From Dolomitihabitans soli (GTDB lineage: Bacteria; Actinomycetota; Actinomycetes; Streptosporangiales; Streptosporangiaceae): DNA of 64,000 bases. How positions within the stretch are numbered: position 1 is the stretch's first letter; the number at the start of each line of letters is the position of its first letter. The stretch covers positions 248,001 through 312,000 of the forward strand of contig NZ_JAKNTW010000018.1 in the NCBI RefSeq assembly GCF_022213955.1, in the 5' to 3' direction. This document shows, in pieces, positions 8,464 to 17,385 of the stretch. A model generated the notes under the pieces. The model ran no database searches. It saw only the letters and a program-made list of their open reading frames with translations, and was not told the DNA's origin. The position numbers were made by a program, and so were the translations under genes.

Positions 8464-9354
8464 TTATGCCTGTCGTGCCGGCTTTCTGAGCACTTCGGTG
8501 AGAGCCGAGATGCTGTGGTCGCCGTGGCCCGCCTCGGCCGCCCGCCTCACCAGGTCGTGCAAGGGGGCGAGCCAGGCCGTGTCGACGTTCGTCTCCTTGG
8601 CCAGGTCCTCGTCATGGGCCGCCCCGGCGAGGAAAAGGTTCACGGAGGAGGCGGCATCGGCGTAGTCTCCGCTGTCGATCTCCTTGGCGTAGGTCGGCAG
8701 CAAGGACTTGATCATGTCCAGCCACTTGCCGGCGAACCGCACCATCGAGTGCGCCTCAAGCCCGCGCGCCTGGACCGCGGCGGCGCCCTGGAAGAAACCG
8801 ACCAGTGCGGGCAGCAGGATGGCGCCCACGGCCATCTCATACAGGGCGGCGAGGTCGGTCTCATCGCCCAGGTGCACGGTGTCGCCGCCCAGCACCTTCA
8901 GGGTCGTCTCGAACTCCTCGAAGACGGTCTTATCACCGCTGTAGTACAGCAGGGTGTCCGGCGCTCCCACGGCCGAGGGCACGTTCTTGACGGCCCCGGC
9001 GAGGAACCGGGCGCCGTGGCCGACGGCCCAGACGGCCGTCTCGCGGGCGCCGACCGGGGAACCGCTGTTCAGGGTGACAAGGGCCCGCCCATGCAGGGAC
9101 GCGACGGCCGGCTCCAACGCCAGCCGAGTGTCATCGAACGTGGTCAAGCAGGTGATGACCAGCGGACTTGCCGTCACCGCATCCTCGATGGCCTCCGCAT
9201 GCTCGGCTCCCATGGCGATCAGGGGTGCGGCTTTGGCGGCGGTCCTGTTCCAGACAGTGGTCGGGTGCCCGGCCTTGACGAAGGCCTCGGCCAGTGCCGT
9301 GCCCATCGAGCCCAGTCCGATGACGGTCACCGGTGTCGGGTGATTTCCAGTCAT
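8464..9354 (-). CDS. NAD(P)-dependent oxidoreductase, imine reductase/6PGDH-like
   Basis: 296-residue cytoplasmic dehydrogenase of the beta-hydroxyacid dehydrogenase superfamily. The Rossmann motif VTVIGLGSMGTALAEAF is at residues 9-25, followed by the NADP-type WNRTAAKA. A long inter-domain helix and a helical dimerisation domain beginning LAALYEMAVGAILLPALVGFF resemble imine reductases, where this helix carries the variable catalytic Tyr/Asp. Length is typical (about 290-300). It is transcribed divergently from an HxlR regulator 162 nt away, with an imperfect palindrome between them. This arrangement is common for oxidoreductases under redox or xenobiotic-responsive HxlR control. Substrate cannot be read from sequence; a hydroxyisobutyrate-dehydrogenase-like role is the main alternative. 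Confidence 0.85.
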   Translation of the reverse strand: MTGNHPTPVTVIGLGSMGTALAEAFVKAGHPTTVWNRTAAKAAPLIAMGAEHAEAIEDAVTASPLVITCLTTFDDTRLALEPAVASLHGRALVTLNSGSPVGARETAVWAVGHGARFLAGAVKNVPSAVGAPDTLLYYSGDKTVFEEFETTLKVLGGDTVHLGDETDLAALYEMAVGAILLPALVGFFQGAAAVQARGLEAHSMVRFAGKWLDMIKSLLPTYAKEIDSGDYADAASSVNLFLAGAAHDEDLAKETNVDTAWLAPLHDLVRRAAEAGHGDHSISALTEVLRKPARQA

Positions 9355-9468
9355 GTGCGTACTCCAGTCAAAGAGAGAACAGGAAGAGGTGAGCGTGCCG
9401 CCTTCGATGCCGTCGGTGGTCGCGGGGCGGCACCTGATCCATGCTGGAGCTGAGCAGACATTTCATCA

Positions 9469-9493
9469 AGTACCGACAATTTTGTCGGGTACT
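9469..9493. promoter_or_regulatory. Palindromic operator between oxidoreductase and HxlR genes
   Basis: Near-perfect palindrome running from AGTACCGAC to GTCGGGTACT with an AT-rich centre, a single extra base breaking exact symmetry. It lies 23 nt before the HxlR start and about 115 nt before the divergent gene. HxlR proteins bind such dyads, so autoregulation plus control of the oxidoreductase is the simple reading. Confidence 0.7.
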
Positions 9494-9516
9494 CACAAAG
9501 ATGTAAGTATGGGTGG

Positions 9517-9870
9517 ATGAAGAAGACGAAGGAGCGGGCGTTCACCTGCGGGCTCGACGCCGCCATCGCTGTCATGGGAGGCAAGTGGAAGGGGCTGATC
9601 CTGTTCGCGCTCCAGGATGGCCCCCTGCGCTTCGGGGAGCTGCGGCGCGCGGTCGCCGGCATCAGCGAGCGGGTGCTGATCCTGCAGCTCCGGGAGATGG
9701 AGACCACCGGGCTGCTTCATCGCGAGGTCTATCACCAGGTCCCGCCGAAGGTGGAATACTCACTCACCGAGTTCGGTCACTCGCTCAACACCGCGATGGC
9801 GTCGCTTGGAGAGTGGGGCGAGGAGAACATCGAGCGCATCGAGGCCATCCCCTGGGACCAGGTCGGGTGA
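9517..9870 (+). CDS. HxlR-family winged-helix transcriptional regulator
   Basis: 117-residue DNA-binding protein. It shows the HxlR signatures CGLDAAIAVMGGKWKGLILFAL (residues about 11-32, conserved Cys then GGKW), LRFGELRRAVAGISERVLILQLREME (recognition helix and dimer region) and the wing motif VPPKVEYSLTEFGHSL. Length is usual for the family. The start at 9517 follows GGGTGG; an upstream ATG at 9509 closes after three codons, so it is not used. HxlR regulators sense thiols, aldehydes or electrophiles and usually control the divergent gene, here the imine-reductase-like enzyme. The conserved N-terminal Cys is present, so redox sensing is possible. Confidence 0.9.
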   Translation: MKKTKERAFTCGLDAAIAVMGGKWKGLILFALQDGPLRFGELRRAVAGISERVLILQLREMETTGLLHREVYHQVPPKVEYSLTEFGHSLNTAMASLGEWGEENIERIEAIPWDQVG

Positions 9871-10140
9871 CCGGCGCGGACAGATCCGCAGGCCGCATCC
9901 CTGGACGACTTCACCACCGCCCCGGCGGTGGTCCTGGACCGACATTCCCGCGTGGGTACCCCATGGCCGCCGCCCTGGTCACCGATTTCGCGCGGATTCC
10001 GGAGAAGAAGCGGAATTTGTGCGACTGATATTCAGCGACCCCGGCCGTGCGGGCACTGTATGTGGATCGGGAATACATAGCCCCGACCGGTGGGGCACAT
10101 CCTGCTCGAAGAAATTCGCCCAGAGCCGGTCCGACTTACT

Positions 10141-10974
10141 TCACCATTGATACGCGTACTGATCCCAGTCCGGGTACCAACCGGTGCCGTAGTAATTCCA
10201 GGTGTCCGAATCAAGCAAGGCGACGTGCCCGCCCCAGTAGACGCTCTCCTTGAGCTGGAACACCGCCCACCAGCCGGTGTCGGGCTGTGGATCGCGGCTG
10301 GTCCGCTCCGCCTTCGACTTGAACCAGCTCCACATGTTCCGAGCCCGGATCGGTCGTTTCGCCGGAGTGTAGCAACGAGCATGGATATGCGGGTTGGGAG
10401 GCCGCAACTCGGTGTATCCCGCGCGTATGAAGGCGTCCGACAGGAAGTGGGCGCAGTTGTTCGCAAAAGCGTCGCCCGCGGAACAGCTGTCCGTCCAGTA
10501 TTCCGCCACCGAAGAGAGCGCGGGCACGCGTGCCGGCGCCTCCATCACGGACTTGGTGGCAGGGGAGGGCGCGCCGGGCCGCTGCCTGGGCACGGGAGGG
10601 GCGATGTTCTCCATCGCCACCATGTCCGCGCCGACCGTCGCGGGGGACGGCGCTCCGTCGACCTCGACGGATTCCGGAGCGGCGATATTCTCCATGCCCA
10701 CGGTGAAGGGGGATGAGGAATCCACGATGAAGGAACTGATACGGAACGCCTGAGCACCCTCCGCCACCCAGAGCCGGACCCGCTCCCCGACGTTCTCCCG
10801 CTTCTTGATATCCGCCTTGGCGAAGGAGTAGATGAACTGCGGCGACTGCACCAGAAGCATATGGTCTCGACGGTTCATGTCGTCAGTGGCATAACCCTCG
10901 AAAGGCACAGCAGGAGATTCCATTTTCTGCGCCTTCTCGATCAGCGAACCGAGATCGGTGTCCTGCTGACTCAT
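10141..10974 (-). CDS. Hypothetical protein with C-terminal papain/NlpC-like fold signature
   Basis: 277-residue protein with no signal peptide. The start at 10974 is chosen for the strong GAGGAG five bases upstream. Three parts are visible. An N-terminal region of about 90 residues includes HMLLVQSPQFIYSFAKADIKKRENVGERVR. A Pro/Ala-rich linker carries two related units (GMENIAAPESVEVDGAPSPA and AMENIAPPVPRQRPGAPSPA). The C-terminal domain has DAFANNCAHFLSDAFIRAGY and YWGGHVALLD. A Cys in an Asn-Cys-Ala-His helix start followed by Gly-His-Val in a strand is the pattern of papain-fold amidases and peptidases (NlpC/P60, CHAP, LRAT-like). The linker and lack of export signal would suit a toxin or effector domain, but that is inference. 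GC is lower than the neighbours and no partner gene is adjacent. Confidence 0.6.
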   Translation of the reverse strand: MSQQDTDLGSLIEKAQKMESPAVPFEGYATDDMNRRDHMLLVQSPQFIYSFAKADIKKRENVGERVRLWVAEGAQAFRISSFIVDSSSPFTVGMENIAAPESVEVDGAPSPATVGADMVAMENIAPPVPRQRPGAPSPATKSVMEAPARVPALSSVAEYWTDSCSAGDAFANNCAHFLSDAFIRAGYTELRPPNPHIHARCYTPAKRPIRARNMWSWFKSKAERTSRDPQPDTGWWAVFQLKESVYWGGHVALLDSDTWNYYGTGWYPDWDQYAYQW

Positions 10975-11296
10975 TAGCTCTCCTCGCCACAGGGCCGCCA
11001 TGCGCCGGATTCACCCGTGGCATTCCTGGGCAGGCGCACGGTCAAGCGCATCCATCAAATGATGTATGCCCGACCCAAAACGGCAACTAACACCATAATT
11101 CAAGTCTTAGCAACCGATCGACCCAAATAGCCGAACTATGGTCGAATAATCTACTCGACCTGGGCATAACGGCATCCGTCTCGCTCCCGATCGCCGGCGT
11201 TCACGACCTGGTCTCAAGGCGGATCACCGGCGGGGGGACCCGGCCTTCCGCCGGCCCTGGTCGGCGACCTTCCCCGCGGGCATGCCCAGGCCGGCG

Positions 11297-11328
11297 CTGA
11301 TCCGGCTCCAGGCCCGGAGCCGGATCAG
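11297..11328 (-). terminator. Hairpin terminator of the conservon/P450 operon
   Basis: Perfect 13-bp stem CTGATCCGGCTCC / GGAGCCGGATCAG with a six-base loop, 25 nt past the stop of the last P450 gene. No T-run follows, as is common in actinomycetes. Confidence 0.75.
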
Positions 11329-11352
11329 CGCGGTCGACGCAGGCGGCCGGGG

Positions 11353-12609
11353 TCAGCTCCCCGCGACGGCCGGGCGCAGCACGACCGGAAGGGTGCGATG
11401 ACCATTGGCGATGAAGGAGTCCAGCGGCTCCAACTCCTGTGCGGGAACGGCGAAGGCGAGGTCGGGGAAGCGGGCGAACAGCGACGAGAGCGAGAGGGAC
11501 GCCTCCAGCCGGGCCAGCGGCGCGCCCAGGCAGAAGTGGACGCCGTGGCCGAAGGCCAGATGGTCTCGGCGGGTGTCACGCGTGAGTACGAACTCCTCGG
11601 CGTCGGGCCCGTGCTGGCCGGGATCCCGGCCGGCGGCCGCGTAGCCGGCGAGGATCGCCTCTCCCTTACCGATCACCAGGTCGTGGGGCGCGAGGGAGAT
11701 GTCCTCGACGGCGTACCGGAGTGGCAGGCTGGCCACCGGCGCCTGCCAGCGCAGCGTCTCCTCGATCACGTCGTCCCAGGAGGCGTGCCCGGCGCGGACG
11801 AGTTCACGCTGGTCGGGATGGGTGAGCATCGCGCACAGCGCGTTGTCGATCAGGTTGACGGTCGTCTCGTGGCCTGCCGCGATCATCAGGAACAGGGTGT
11901 CGATGAGTTCGGCCTCGCTGAGCCGCGAACCGCCGTCCTCGTCGCGCGCGGCGATCAGGTCGCTGGTCAGGTCGTCGCCGGGAGACTCGCGCTTGGCCGC
12001 GACCAGGCCGGTCAGGATGGCGTAGGCCCGCTGCTGGGTGGCCAGGGTCTCCGCCGCGTCGGCGGAGGTGTGGAAGACGCCGTCGACGACGCGGCGGATG
12101 TCGTCACGGGAGCTGTCCGGCAGGCCGAACAGCTCGGCGATCACCCTCATCGGCAACTGGTAGGCGAAGGTCTCCCGGAGGTCGGCACTCTGTCCGGGCG
12201 TGATCGCGGCCAAGTCGTCGAGAAGGTCGTCGGTGATCTGCTGGACGCGGGGGCGCAGCGCCTCGATGCGGCGCGGTGTGAACGCCGCGGAGATGAGCCT
12301 GCGCAGCCGCCTGTGGTCGGCGCCGTAAGCGGTGAACATGTTCGTGACGGCGACCCAGGTGTACAGCGGCCAGTCCTGCGGGATCTTGCCCTCGATGAAG
12401 GGAGGCCAGTGCCGGCGCGGGTCCTTGGAAACCCGTGGGTCGGCGAGCAACCGCTTGAGCAGCTCCGGATCGGTTACCGCCCACGCCACCACGCCGCCGG
12501 GGAGCTCCACCGGCGTCGCCGGACCGGCGGCACGAAGGCGGGCGGCTTCACCGTGGATGTCGGCGCCGGTCGGGTCGATGGCGAAGGGGCAGGTGACTGC
12601 GTCATCCAT
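11353..12609 (-). CDS. Cytochrome P450, CYP154-like, last gene of conservon
   Basis: 418-residue soluble bacterial P450 monooxygenase with every expected motif: I-helix [10 protein letters not shown] (oxygen activation, about residue 245), K-helix EETLRW (ExxR, about 285) and the heme-thiolate loop [20 protein letters not shown] (Cys about 355). It opens [26 protein letters not shown], typical of CYP154/CYP107-type enzymes. The ATG at 12609 has GGAG eight bases upstream. This start lies 136 nt inside the upstream P450 reading frame, an unusually long overlap in a different frame. In Streptomyces conservons a CYP157-CYP154 pair occupies the same end of the operon, which supports this family placement. 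Electron donors are not encoded nearby, so it must borrow a ferredoxin and reductase. Confidence 0.92.
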   Translation of the reverse strand: MDDAVTCPFAIDPTGADIHGEAARLRAAGPATPVELPGGVVAWAVTDPELLKRLLADPRVSKDPRRHWPPFIEGKIPQDWPLYTWVAVTNMFTAYGADHRRLRRLISAAFTPRRIEALRPRVQQITDDLLDDLAAITPGQSADLRETFAYQLPMRVIAELFGLPDSSRDDIRRVVDGVFHTSADAAETLATQQRAYAILTGLVAAKRESPGDDLTSDLIAARDEDGGSRLSEAELIDTLFLMIAAGHETTVNLIDNALCAMLTHPDQRELVRAGHASWDDVIEETLRWQAPVASLPLRYAVEDISLAPHDLVIGKGEAILAGYAAAGRDPGQHGPDAEEFVLTRDTRRDHLAFGHGVHFCLGAPLARLEASLSLSSLFARFPDLAFAVPAQELEPLDSFIANGHRTLPVVLRPAVAGS

Positions 12610-13877
12610 GTGCTGGCTCCAGGGATCGGTGAGGGAACGGGAACGAAGTGCACGGGCAACGCCGTCAGGGCCCGGTGGAAGGGTCCGGGCCGCCACCGCA
12701 ACCGGGACGCGGGGACGGCGAGTGCCACGTCCGGGACACGGTCGAGGAGCCTCTCGATCGCGACGGCGGCGATCAGGCGGGCCAGGTCCTTGGCGGGGCA
12801 GGCGTGCGGGCCCGCGCTGAACGCCAGGTGGGCGCGGTTACCCGCCCTGCTCGCCGACAGATTCAACGCCGGATCGGTACTCGCGGCGGCCAGGCTGATG
12901 ACGACCGGTTCCCCGGCACGAAGGCGCACCCCCCGCAACGAGACATCGTGCCGGGGGTAGTGAACGGCGTAGTTGGCCATGGGCGGGTCCTTCCACAACA
13001 CCTCCTCCAGTGCCGCGTCGACGGGCATGCTGCCGCCGGACAGGCTGCCGGCGAACCGGTCGTCGGACATCAGGAGCCGCATCGCGTTACCGATCAGGTT
13101 CTGCACCGGTTCGGTCCCGGCCGCGATGAGCAGCGCGCACTGGTGGATCATCTCCTCGTCGTTCAGCCGCACGGGGTGGGCCATCAACCAGGAGGTCACG
13201 TCTGGTCCCGGCCGGGCCCGTTTGACGGTGATCAGGTCGACCATGTACTGGGTGAACTGCGCATCGCCTTCGGCCGCGCCGTCGCCGCCCTCGAACATCT
13301 TGGCCAGCGCGGTGACCAGCTGGACGCTGTCCGCGTCGGCTCGGCCGAAGAGCTCGTTGAGGGTCAGCAGCGGCAGGACCGCGGCGTACTCGGTCAGGAG
13401 GTCCGCGTGGCCGCGGGAGGCGAAGGCGTCGATCAACCGGTCGGCGTGGCGGGAGACGGAGCGGCGCAGCGCGTGCGGGTCGATGCGGTGCAGGCTGTCG
13501 GTGATCGCCTGACGGAAGCGGACATGGTCGGGTGGGTCGGAGAACAACGCGTTGGGCCGGTACCCCATCAACGGGATGACGGGGCTGTCGTCGGGAACCT
13601 CTCCGCTTTGCCGGGCTCGCCAGTTGCGCGGGTCCTTGGAGTAGATGTGCGGGTTGCGTAGCACGTCCAGGGCGGCGTAATAGTCGGTGACGAGGGTGGC
13701 GCCCACCCCGGGGGCGAGTTCAACCGGCGCGGCCGCCCCGCGGGAACGCAGTTCGGCGTACACGCCGCCCGGGTTGGCGGCGAACTCGGGGCTGTACAAG
13801 GGGGTGCCCCAATGATGGTCATCGTGTGCGGGACAGCCGGGGGGCGGGCCGGAACCTGCGGGATGGTGGGTGGTCAC
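12474..13877 (-). CDS. cvnE: Cytochrome P450, CYP157-like, lacking the EXXR arginine
   Basis: 467-residue P450-like protein. The heme loop [20 protein letters not shown] keeps the Cys ligand (about residue 360) but has Pro-Ala in place of the usual Leu-Gly after it. The K-helix reads [11 protein letters not shown], so the normally invariant Arg of ExxR is Trp. The CYP157 family, found in actinobacterial conservons, is known for exactly this loss, and this gene sits where CYP157 genes sit. The GTG start at 13877 overlaps the GTPase stop (GTGA) and has AAGGAG five bases upstream. The usual P450 C-terminus would be near PVHFVPVPS, yet the frame continues about 45 residues of Pro/Ser-rich sequence into the next gene, suggesting a lost stop or a frameshift. 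Catalytic competence is uncertain. Confidence 0.88.
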   Translation of the reverse strand: MTTHHPAGSGPPPGCPAHDDHHWGTPLYSPEFAANPGGVYAELRSRGAAAPVELAPGVGATLVTDYYAALDVLRNPHIYSKDPRNWRARQSGEVPDDSPVIPLMGYRPNALFSDPPDHVRFRQAITDSLHRIDPHALRRSVSRHADRLIDAFASRGHADLLTEYAAVLPLLTLNELFGRADADSVQLVTALAKMFEGGDGAAEGDAQFTQYMVDLITVKRARPGPDVTSWLMAHPVRLNDEEMIHQCALLIAAGTEPVQNLIGNAMRLLMSDDRFAGSLSGGSMPVDAALEEVLWKDPPMANYAVHYPRHDVSLRGVRLRAGEPVVISLAAASTDPALNLSASRAGNRAHLAFSAGPHACPAKDLARLIAAVAIERLLDRVPDVALAVPASRLRWRPGPFHRALTALPVHFVPVPSPIPGASTWMTQSPAPSPSTRPAPTSTVKPPAFVPPVRRRRWSSPAAWWRGR

Positions 13878-14485
13878 GGGTGCTCCTTGGTGGCACGGGC
13901 GTGAAGGTACTGCACGAGGGTGATCAGCGCGGCGCCGGCGGAGGCGCGGTCGCGGGCGTCGCAGACGACCAGAGGCGTCTCCTCCAGCAGGTCCAGGGCA
14001 CCGCGCACCGCACCGGTGTCGAAGGCGGGCACGCCGTCGAACTGGTTGACGGCGACGGCGTACGGCAGGCCGTACTCCTCGACCATGTCCATGACGGGGA
14101 AGGACGCGTCCAGGCGGCGGACGTCGGCCAGCACCAGTGCGCCCAGCGCGCCGTAGGCCATGTCGCGCCACAGCCGCTGGAAGCGTTGCTGCCCGGGGGC
14201 GCCGAACAGGTACAGCACCAACCGTGGGTTGAGCGTCAGGCGCCCGAAGTCCATCGCGACAGTGGTGGTGTCCTTGCCTGTCACCCCGGCCAGGTCGTCG
14301 ACCAGGGCGCCGGCCTGCGTCATGATCTCTTCGGTGCGGAGCGGAGGGATCTCCGACAAGGCGCCCACCAGAGTGGTCTTGCCGACGGCGAAGTGCCCCA
14401 CGATGAGGATCTTCACCGCGCGCTCCACCGCGTCGCCGAGATAGACGGCCCTCGGGCGACCGTCAGACCAGGGCGCGGAGCCCAT
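13874..14485 (-). CDS. cvnD: Conservon small GTPase (CvnD-type)
   Basis: 203-residue Ras/MglA-like GTPase. The P-loop KILIVGHFAVGKTTLVGAL is at about residues 25-43. The switch region has TVAMDFGRL, the G3 motif is replaced by LYLFGAPGQQRF, and AVAVNQFDG is the G4-like strand. This layout matches the CvnD proteins of Streptomyces conservons, cytoplasmic GTPases that associate with CvnA, CvnB and CvnC at the membrane in a G-protein-like signalling complex. The gene overlaps the DUF742 gene by 23 nt at its start and the P450 gene by four bases at its end, so all are co-translated. An alternative downstream start would still leave the P-loop intact. Confidence 0.93.
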   Translation of the reverse strand: MGSAPWSDGRPRAVYLGDAVERAVKILIVGHFAVGKTTLVGALSEIPPLRTEEIMTQAGALVDDLAGVTGKDTTTVAMDFGRLTLNPRLVLYLFGAPGQQRFQRLWRDMAYGALGALVLADVRRLDASFPVMDMVEEYGLPYAVAVNQFDGVPAFDTGAVRGALDLLEETPLVVCDARDRASAGAALITLVQYLHARATKEHP

Positions 14486-14828
14486 CGAGTACCTCCTGCA
14501 GCAGTTGGATGTCGGGACGCGTCGCGGGAGACGCGGGCGCGCGGGTGACGATGTGGCCGGAGTCGGTCAGATCGCCGATCAGGACCTTGGTGACGGCGAC
14601 GGGAAGCGCCAGATGCGCGGCGATCTCCGCCACCGACAGGGCCCCACCCCGGCACAGCGCCAGGAGGCTGCGCTTCTCCGGGGAGAGCCCCGCCTCCGGA
14701 CCGCCTGACGGCTTGTCATCGACGGTGATCACAAGCGACACCAGGTCGAAGGAGATTCGCGAGTGGGCGCGGCCACCGGTCACCACATACGGCCGCACCA
14801 GGCCACTGTCGCGCCGGGGCGGCCTCAT
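14463..14828 (-). CDS. cvnC: DUF742 protein (CvnC-type), winged-helix-like
   Basis: 121-residue DUF742 protein. It opens MRPPRRDSGLVRPYVVTGGR, then has the conserved LVSLVITVD strand and a winged-helix-like core LSPEKRSLLALCRGGALSVAEIAAHLALPVAVTKVLIGDLTDSGHI. In characterised conservons CvnC is part of the membrane-associated complex with the sensor ATPase, roadblock protein and GTPase; DNA binding has not been shown for the family as far as I know. ATG overlaps the roadblock stop as ATGA (14825-14828), indicating coupled translation. Length is usual. Confidence 0.93.
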   Translation of the reverse strand: MRPPRRDSGLVRPYVVTGGRAHSRISFDLVSLVITVDDKPSGGPEAGLSPEKRSLLALCRGGALSVAEIAAHLALPVAVTKVLIGDLTDSGHIVTRAPASPATRPDIQLLQEVLDGLRALV

Positions 14829-15229
14829 GAAAGTCTGCCGGCACCCTGGCGCGGCGGGCTGGTCATCTCCTTGCCCAGCCGGTCGACGAGTTTGTGCATC
14901 CGGTAGGTGACCACCTCCAGGTCCGCGGCACCGGTGAACGACACCGCCAGGTAGCTGCCCAGGCCGGCGGCGATGGTAAGCACGTAGCCGTCGGCGAACT
15001 CCACCAGGGTCTGCCGCCACGGGGTGTTCGGTTCGTCGGCGCAGAACTCCGCCGTGGCCCGGCTGAGGTTCTGCAGTCCGGACAACGCGGCCGCGTAGGT
15101 GTCGGCCTGGTCGCGGTTGATTCCCGCCGAGTGCGCCTGCAGCAGCCCGTCGGCGGTCAGCAGGATCGCGTGCCGCACGTGAGGGGTGTTGACGACCTCG
15201 TCGAGCATCCAGTTGTTCGAGTCATTCAC
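14825..15229 (-). CDS. cvnB: Roadblock/LC7 domain protein (CvnB-type)
   Basis: 134-residue roadblock/longin-fold protein, a likely regulator of the GTPase two genes downstream. The core reads NNWMLDEVVNTPHVRHAILLTADGLLQAHSAGINRDQADTYAAALSGL, followed by the second half with YVLTIAAGLGSYLAVSFTGAADLEVVTYRMHKLV, a typical actinobacterial CvnB pattern. I prefer the GTG at 15229, which overlaps the CvnA stop (GTGAATGA) and has GAGGGG ten bases upstream; the in-frame ATG at 15238 has its putative binding site too close. The small size and single domain are normal for the family. Confidence 0.92.
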   Translation of the reverse strand: MNDSNNWMLDEVVNTPHVRHAILLTADGLLQAHSAGINRDQADTYAAALSGLQNLSRATAEFCADEPNTPWRQTLVEFADGYVLTIAAGLGSYLAVSFTGAADLEVVTYRMHKLVDRLGKEMTSPPRQGAGRLS

Positions 15230-16472
15230 CGGGGGCATTCCCTTCGGGCGGGGTGGACGTGCGGCCGGCTCGCGTCCCGCGTTGGAAGGCGCCCATGACG
15301 GCGGCGGCCTGCTCCGGGCGTTGCCGGGCGACCGGCGCAGGGGTCGGCGGCGCCTGCAGGTCCGGGAGCGCGTCACGGCGGCGGCGTTGGGGGAACTCCC
15401 CCGTCCGCAGCGGCGGCTTCGAGGCGGCGTTGTTCTCCGCCGGGGCCGTCAGGACGGGTCCGTCGTGCACATTCAGGTGCGTCAGCAGCGGGTGCGGCAG
15501 GTAGAGCACCGCCCGCACCCCTCCGTAAGGCGACTGGGAGTCCACCGACACGGTGAACCCGTACCGCTTGGCGAGCACACCGATGACCGAGAATCCGAAC
15601 TGCGGGGGGTCGCCGAGCCGGGTGACGTCCACGGAGCGGGAGCCGGAAAGCAGCCAGGCCGCCCGGTGTTTCTCCTGCTCGTGCATGCCGACGCCGCAGT
15701 CGTCGATCACGATGACCGCCCCGTTGTGCGTCGGGTGGATGTTCACCTGGACTTCCGTGCTGGGGGGCGAGTGGCGGGCGGCGTTGTCGAGCAGTTCGGC
15801 CACGGCCAGCACGACGGGCTCGACCAGCCGGTCGCTGAGCGCGATGTCGACCTGCGCGATGGTCTTGACCCGCAGATAGTCGCTGATGCGCGAGGTGGCG
15901 CCGCGCACCACGTCTTCCAGCGTGGCGGCGGCCCGCTGCCGCCCAGGCCAGGCCCCGCACAGGACCGCGACAGCCTGCGCCCGCCGCCCGAACTGGGCGT
16001 TCGCATGGTCGATCTTCAGCAGGTCGGCGAGAATGCCCGGATGGTCGTAGCGGTTCTGCATGGCCGAGATGACCAGCTGCTGGTCGCTGGCAAGGCTCTG
16101 CAGGGCACGCATGGTGGTCATCAGCGCGGCTCGGGCCGACTGGTCGGCGCGAGCCAGCGCGGCGTTGACGCTGTGCGTGAACTGCTCCACCACCCGCTGC
16201 TGGCTGTGGCCGTACGGCGAGTCGGCGATGCTCTCGTGCAGCGGGCCTGGCACCTGCACGGATTCCTCGTGCAGCGACTCCGCCAGCGCGGGGAGGCGGA
16301 CCTCGGCCAGGTGCCGCGCCTCCAGATCCCGGGCGCGCAGATCACCCCTCAGTGCGGTCGCGTGCCGGCGCGAGGCACTGGCGATACGCCGCTGGTGCGC
16401 CACGGCGACGACGGCGAGCAGCAGGCCCACCGCCAGGCACCACACCAGCACCTCCAGTATGGGACGAGACAT
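15222..16472 (-). CDS. cvnA: Conservon sensor histidine-kinase-like ATPase (CvnA-type)
   Basis: 416-residue membrane protein, first gene of the conservon. One N-terminal transmembrane segment (ILEVLVWCLAVGLLLAVVAVA, about residues 5-25) is followed by a helical region and a GHKL ATPase domain: N-box ELLDNAARHSPPST, G1 box IDDCGVGM, and FGFSVIGVLAKRYGFTVSV in the lid region. The C-terminal tail from about residue 330 is Pro/Arg-rich and disordered. No clear phospho-accepting His box is visible, in line with other CvnA proteins, which are histidine-kinase-like. It is expected to sense or dock signals at the membrane and pass them to the roadblock/GTPase pair. A plausible promoter lies about 410 nt upstream. 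Confidence 0.9.
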   Translation of the reverse strand: MSRPILEVLVWCLAVGLLLAVVAVAHQRRIASASRRHATALRGDLRARDLEARHLAEVRLPALAESLHEESVQVPGPLHESIADSPYGHSQQRVVEQFTHSVNAALARADQSARAALMTTMRALQSLASDQQLVISAMQNRYDHPGILADLLKIDHANAQFGRRAQAVAVLCGAWPGRQRAAATLEDVVRGATSRISDYLRVKTIAQVDIALSDRLVEPVVLAVAELLDNAARHSPPSTEVQVNIHPTHNGAVIVIDDCGVGMHEQEKHRAAWLLSGSRSVDVTRLGDPPQFGFSVIGVLAKRYGFTVSVDSQSPYGGVRAVLYLPHPLLTHLNVHDGPVLTAPAENNAASKPPLRTGEFPQRRRRDALPDLQAPPTPAPVARQRPEQAAAVMGAFQRGTRAGRTSTPPEGNAPGE

Positions 16473-16880
16473 AGAATCCTCAACGTCGATAGGTGAACGG
16501 GCCTCGCAGGGACCGGCGACGACGCCGGTCGGCGACGCGAACAGGTACCGGATCGCGATCGGCCTCGGCGGGTACGGCGGCGCGGGGCGACCGGGAGACT
16601 CGACGCGAACGGGGCGCTCCGGACGACCGCTCGGATCCGCCGCCGCACGGTCGTCTCAACCGCCGGCCGCCAGGTCACGATGATCCGCCTGGGAGACCAC
16701 CGAACCACGCCGGTGGTCCCACTGCCATCTCGCAACCCTCTTCCAGCACGTCATCTCTGTCCAGCGGCGTCCATTCACCGGCACCGCGAGGCGCAGGCAA
16801 CGCCGACGCACTTCTGGACGGTCACTTCCTTGATCAAATCTCAACGGTGGCAATTATGGACCATATGATGACAAAAGTAA

Positions 16881-16909
16881 ATGCTAACATGTCAGGCATT
16901 TCAGTCCAA
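16881..16909 (-). promoter_or_regulatory. Candidate sigma70-type promoter for the conservon
   Basis: On the minus strand TTGGAC, a 17-base spacer and TAGCAT form a good housekeeping-type promoter inside an AT-rich island (about 16845-16925) in otherwise GC-rich DNA. It points at cvnA, whose start is about 410 nt downstream. The rest of 16473-17385 holds no gene I can support. A second AT-rich patch at 17190-17260 contains the dyad CGGAAA-GGCA-TTTCCG. Confidence 0.45.
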
Positions 16910-17385
16910 ATAAGACATATTCACACACGGGCTGGGGTGCGCCGCCTGGCAGCCGCACGTGGCCCGGGAGTCCGGCACCCGCGCCGGGTCCGCCCGCCGT
17001 CGCAAACCCCGCCACCTGGCCAGACCACGAGCGGAGACCGGCCGGCGGCAGACGGGAAGACGTCCTGCGATCTGGCGACGGCGTGAAGCGCGCCATCGAC
17101 GTCGCCGCCGCCCACCCGAACATCCCCGGCCAGAGGGTGACGAGCCCGTGGCTCATGATCCGGACGACCGCCAATTACCGCAAAGCCAATAAACATCCGT
17201 ACGGAAAGGCATTTCCGTCGAAATATCCATTAAATATCCTCCAGATAATACGCCGGGAAGCGTAATTCCCTGCCTGGAATGGCAGCCGTGGGCGGTCACC
17301 ATCGTCCGCACCCCACGCGGTCCACGTGGGCGTACGATGTGCGGATCTTGGACGTTGGGATGGCGTCCGGTGGGGAGGTACGGGC

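Noticed and set aside
16493-17265. Several short frames between the conservon and the Nudix gene
   Set aside because: Arg/Pro/Gly-rich translations without homology features, and the region contains AT-rich promoter-like patches.
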